Below are positions 63,371 through 64,000 of a DNA stretch of 64,000 nt, in pieces (position 1 is the stretch's first letter; the number at the start of each line of letters is the position of its first letter). The notes beneath the pieces were generated by a model. That model was not told where the DNA came from and made no database searches. It was given only the letters and a program-made list of their open reading frames with translations. Source of the stretch: Candidatus Hydrogenedens sp. (GTDB lineage Bacteria; Hydrogenedentota; Hydrogenedentia; Hydrogenedentales; CAITNO01); contig JAAYJV010000130.1 in NCBI GenBank assembly GCA_012522755.1, positions 1 through 64,000 of the forward strand. Direction: 5' to 3'. Both the position numbers and the translations under genes were made by a program.

Positions 63371-63997
63371 TTACAGTGCCCAGTCGCAGTCTTCAGCGAG
63401 CACATGCTTTTCCTGTTCCCGGATGAAGACCCGGGGATCTTCTGTCACAGGTACATCCGTGACAGGTCTGGCCTCGTCCATGCCGAAGAATTCCGCATAG
63501 TCACCGTGGAAGCCGTCACAGATATACCGAAGGTGACAAGCTGCACAGGCCGGACCCCGGGTATAGTTGCAATCGATTACAGCCCGGTCTTTCGCTTCTT
63601 CCCGGTATACTTTTTCTTTGTTCACAGCCTGTTGAATCCTGGCAACAGTCCGTTGCGCCGCATATTTGATCCCTGTTTTAAAAGGGTGCGCCTCGGCATT
63701 GTCACGCAGATACAGATGATCCGCCCGGTAGAGTGTACGTGCTCCCGTACCCAGTCGGAAAAGAGGATTCAGACCGCCTTCCTTCATCATCTGAGGTGTC
63801 ATCATGGACCACATCCAGCTTTGATAATCCCATTCATGGAGATCAAAAGGCAGTTGCTGATAGTTATAGAAGTTTTTGCGATGCCGTTCTTCAGCAAGAC
63901 ACAAGGGGAGATAGCGGACATTCACTTCCACGCCAGCCTCTTCAAGCATATCAATGGATTCTGTGAGTTGAGGCACGATTTCCGAATAGCGCGCCAC
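63371..63997 (-). CDS. C-terminal part of a radical SAM/SPASM-type protein (runs off the window)
   Basis: 208 aa seen, open to the window end, so the N-terminus and CxxxCxxC cluster lie outside. The visible region has DCNYTRGPACAACHLRYICDG, a Cys-rich SPASM-like auxiliary-cluster site (CxxCxxxxxC), and a helical part before it (IVPQLTESIDMLEEAGVEVNVRY). SPASM proteins modify peptides or activate enzymes. The partner cannot be seen here. Confidence 0.6.
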   Translation of the reverse strand: MARYSEIVPQLTESIDMLEEAGVEVNVRYLPLCLAEERHRKNFYNYQQLPFDLHEWDYQSWMWSMMTPQMMKEGGLNPLFRLGTGARTLYRADHLYLRDNAEAHPFKTGIKYAAQRTVARIQQAVNKEKVYREEAKDRAVIDCNYTRGPACAACHLRYICDGFHGDYAEFFGMDEARPVTDVPVTEDPRVFIREQEKHVLAEDCDWAL

Positions 63998-64000
63998 CGT

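Noticed and set aside
62065-63426. 453-aa plus-strand frame opposite the nucleotidyltransferase
   Set aside because: Antisense shadow; the minus-strand frame carries the nucleotidyltransferase and hexapeptide motifs.

Overview
The window reads as a chromosomal piece of an uncultured, diderm (Gram-negative) bacterium of moderate GC content. Pointers are a secretin-based type II secretion/type IV pilus-like cluster, a MacAB-type efflux set, a Tat signal, FtsK, and a short protein of the exosortase-associated TIGR04073 type. The mix of Gfo/Idh, ThuA, sialidase, SGNH-esterase and rhamnosidase-like genes is familiar from PVC-type and neighbouring candidate phyla (Lentisphaerota, Hydrogenedentota, Sumerlaeota). 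I cannot assign the phylum from this sequence alone. There is no phage, CRISPR array, transposase or rRNA operon.

Layout. 0.1-9.5 kb: one minus-strand cluster, gspG-H-I-J-K-L-M-(C/P-like)-D, with translationally overlapping genes, a promoter before gspG and a terminator after gspD. The secretin has a long low-complexity leader, four tandem N-type modules and a C-terminal region that looks like the periplasmic domain of ExbD/TolR. No GspE, GspF or prepilin peptidase is present, but two PilT-like ATPases with unusual N-terminal extensions lie at 25.4 and 33.1 kb. 9.6-15.2 kb: large glycoside hydrolase, Gfo/Idh oxidoreductase, MBL hydrolase. 15.2-17.7 kb: tRNA-Arg(ACG), rpsD, purA. 17.7-20.4 kb: a repeat-rich island with an AT-rich 610-aa orphan gene carrying a duplicated domain. 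20.4-25 kb: nucleotide-sugar dehydrogenase, DegT aminotransferase, TIGR04073 protein, thioesterase, inositol-monophosphatase-like gene. 25.4-36 kb: pilT-like, polA, rho, NUDIX, HD nuclease, second pilT-like, rplJ-rplL.

36.4-45.1 kb: accessory metabolism (ThuA, EEP nuclease/phosphatase, nitroreductase, HAD, sialidase-SGNH fusion, second SGNH protein, Tat-exported NHL protein). 46.2-49.5 kb: paaK - ACT - paaK. 49.5-53.5 kb: MacAB-like transporter. 53.6-56.9 kb: ftsK and a RodZ-like HTH membrane gene. 58.1-62.0 kb: MFS transporter, QxDGGW-motif protein, zinc-ribbon protein, orphan pseudopilin. 62.1-64 kb: nucleotidyltransferase/LbH enzyme and the end of a radical-SAM/SPASM protein that runs off the window.

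Much of the intergenic space is made of several families of short repeats: inverted repeats around CCAATTTCCACATTGG, GTAGGGGC-headed palindromes, degenerate heptamer arrays and degenerate 9-bp arrays. One 9-bp array lies inside the 3' end of ftsK and is translated. These repeats, the secretin/ExbD-like fusion and the duplicated-domain orphan are the most interesting parts of the window.
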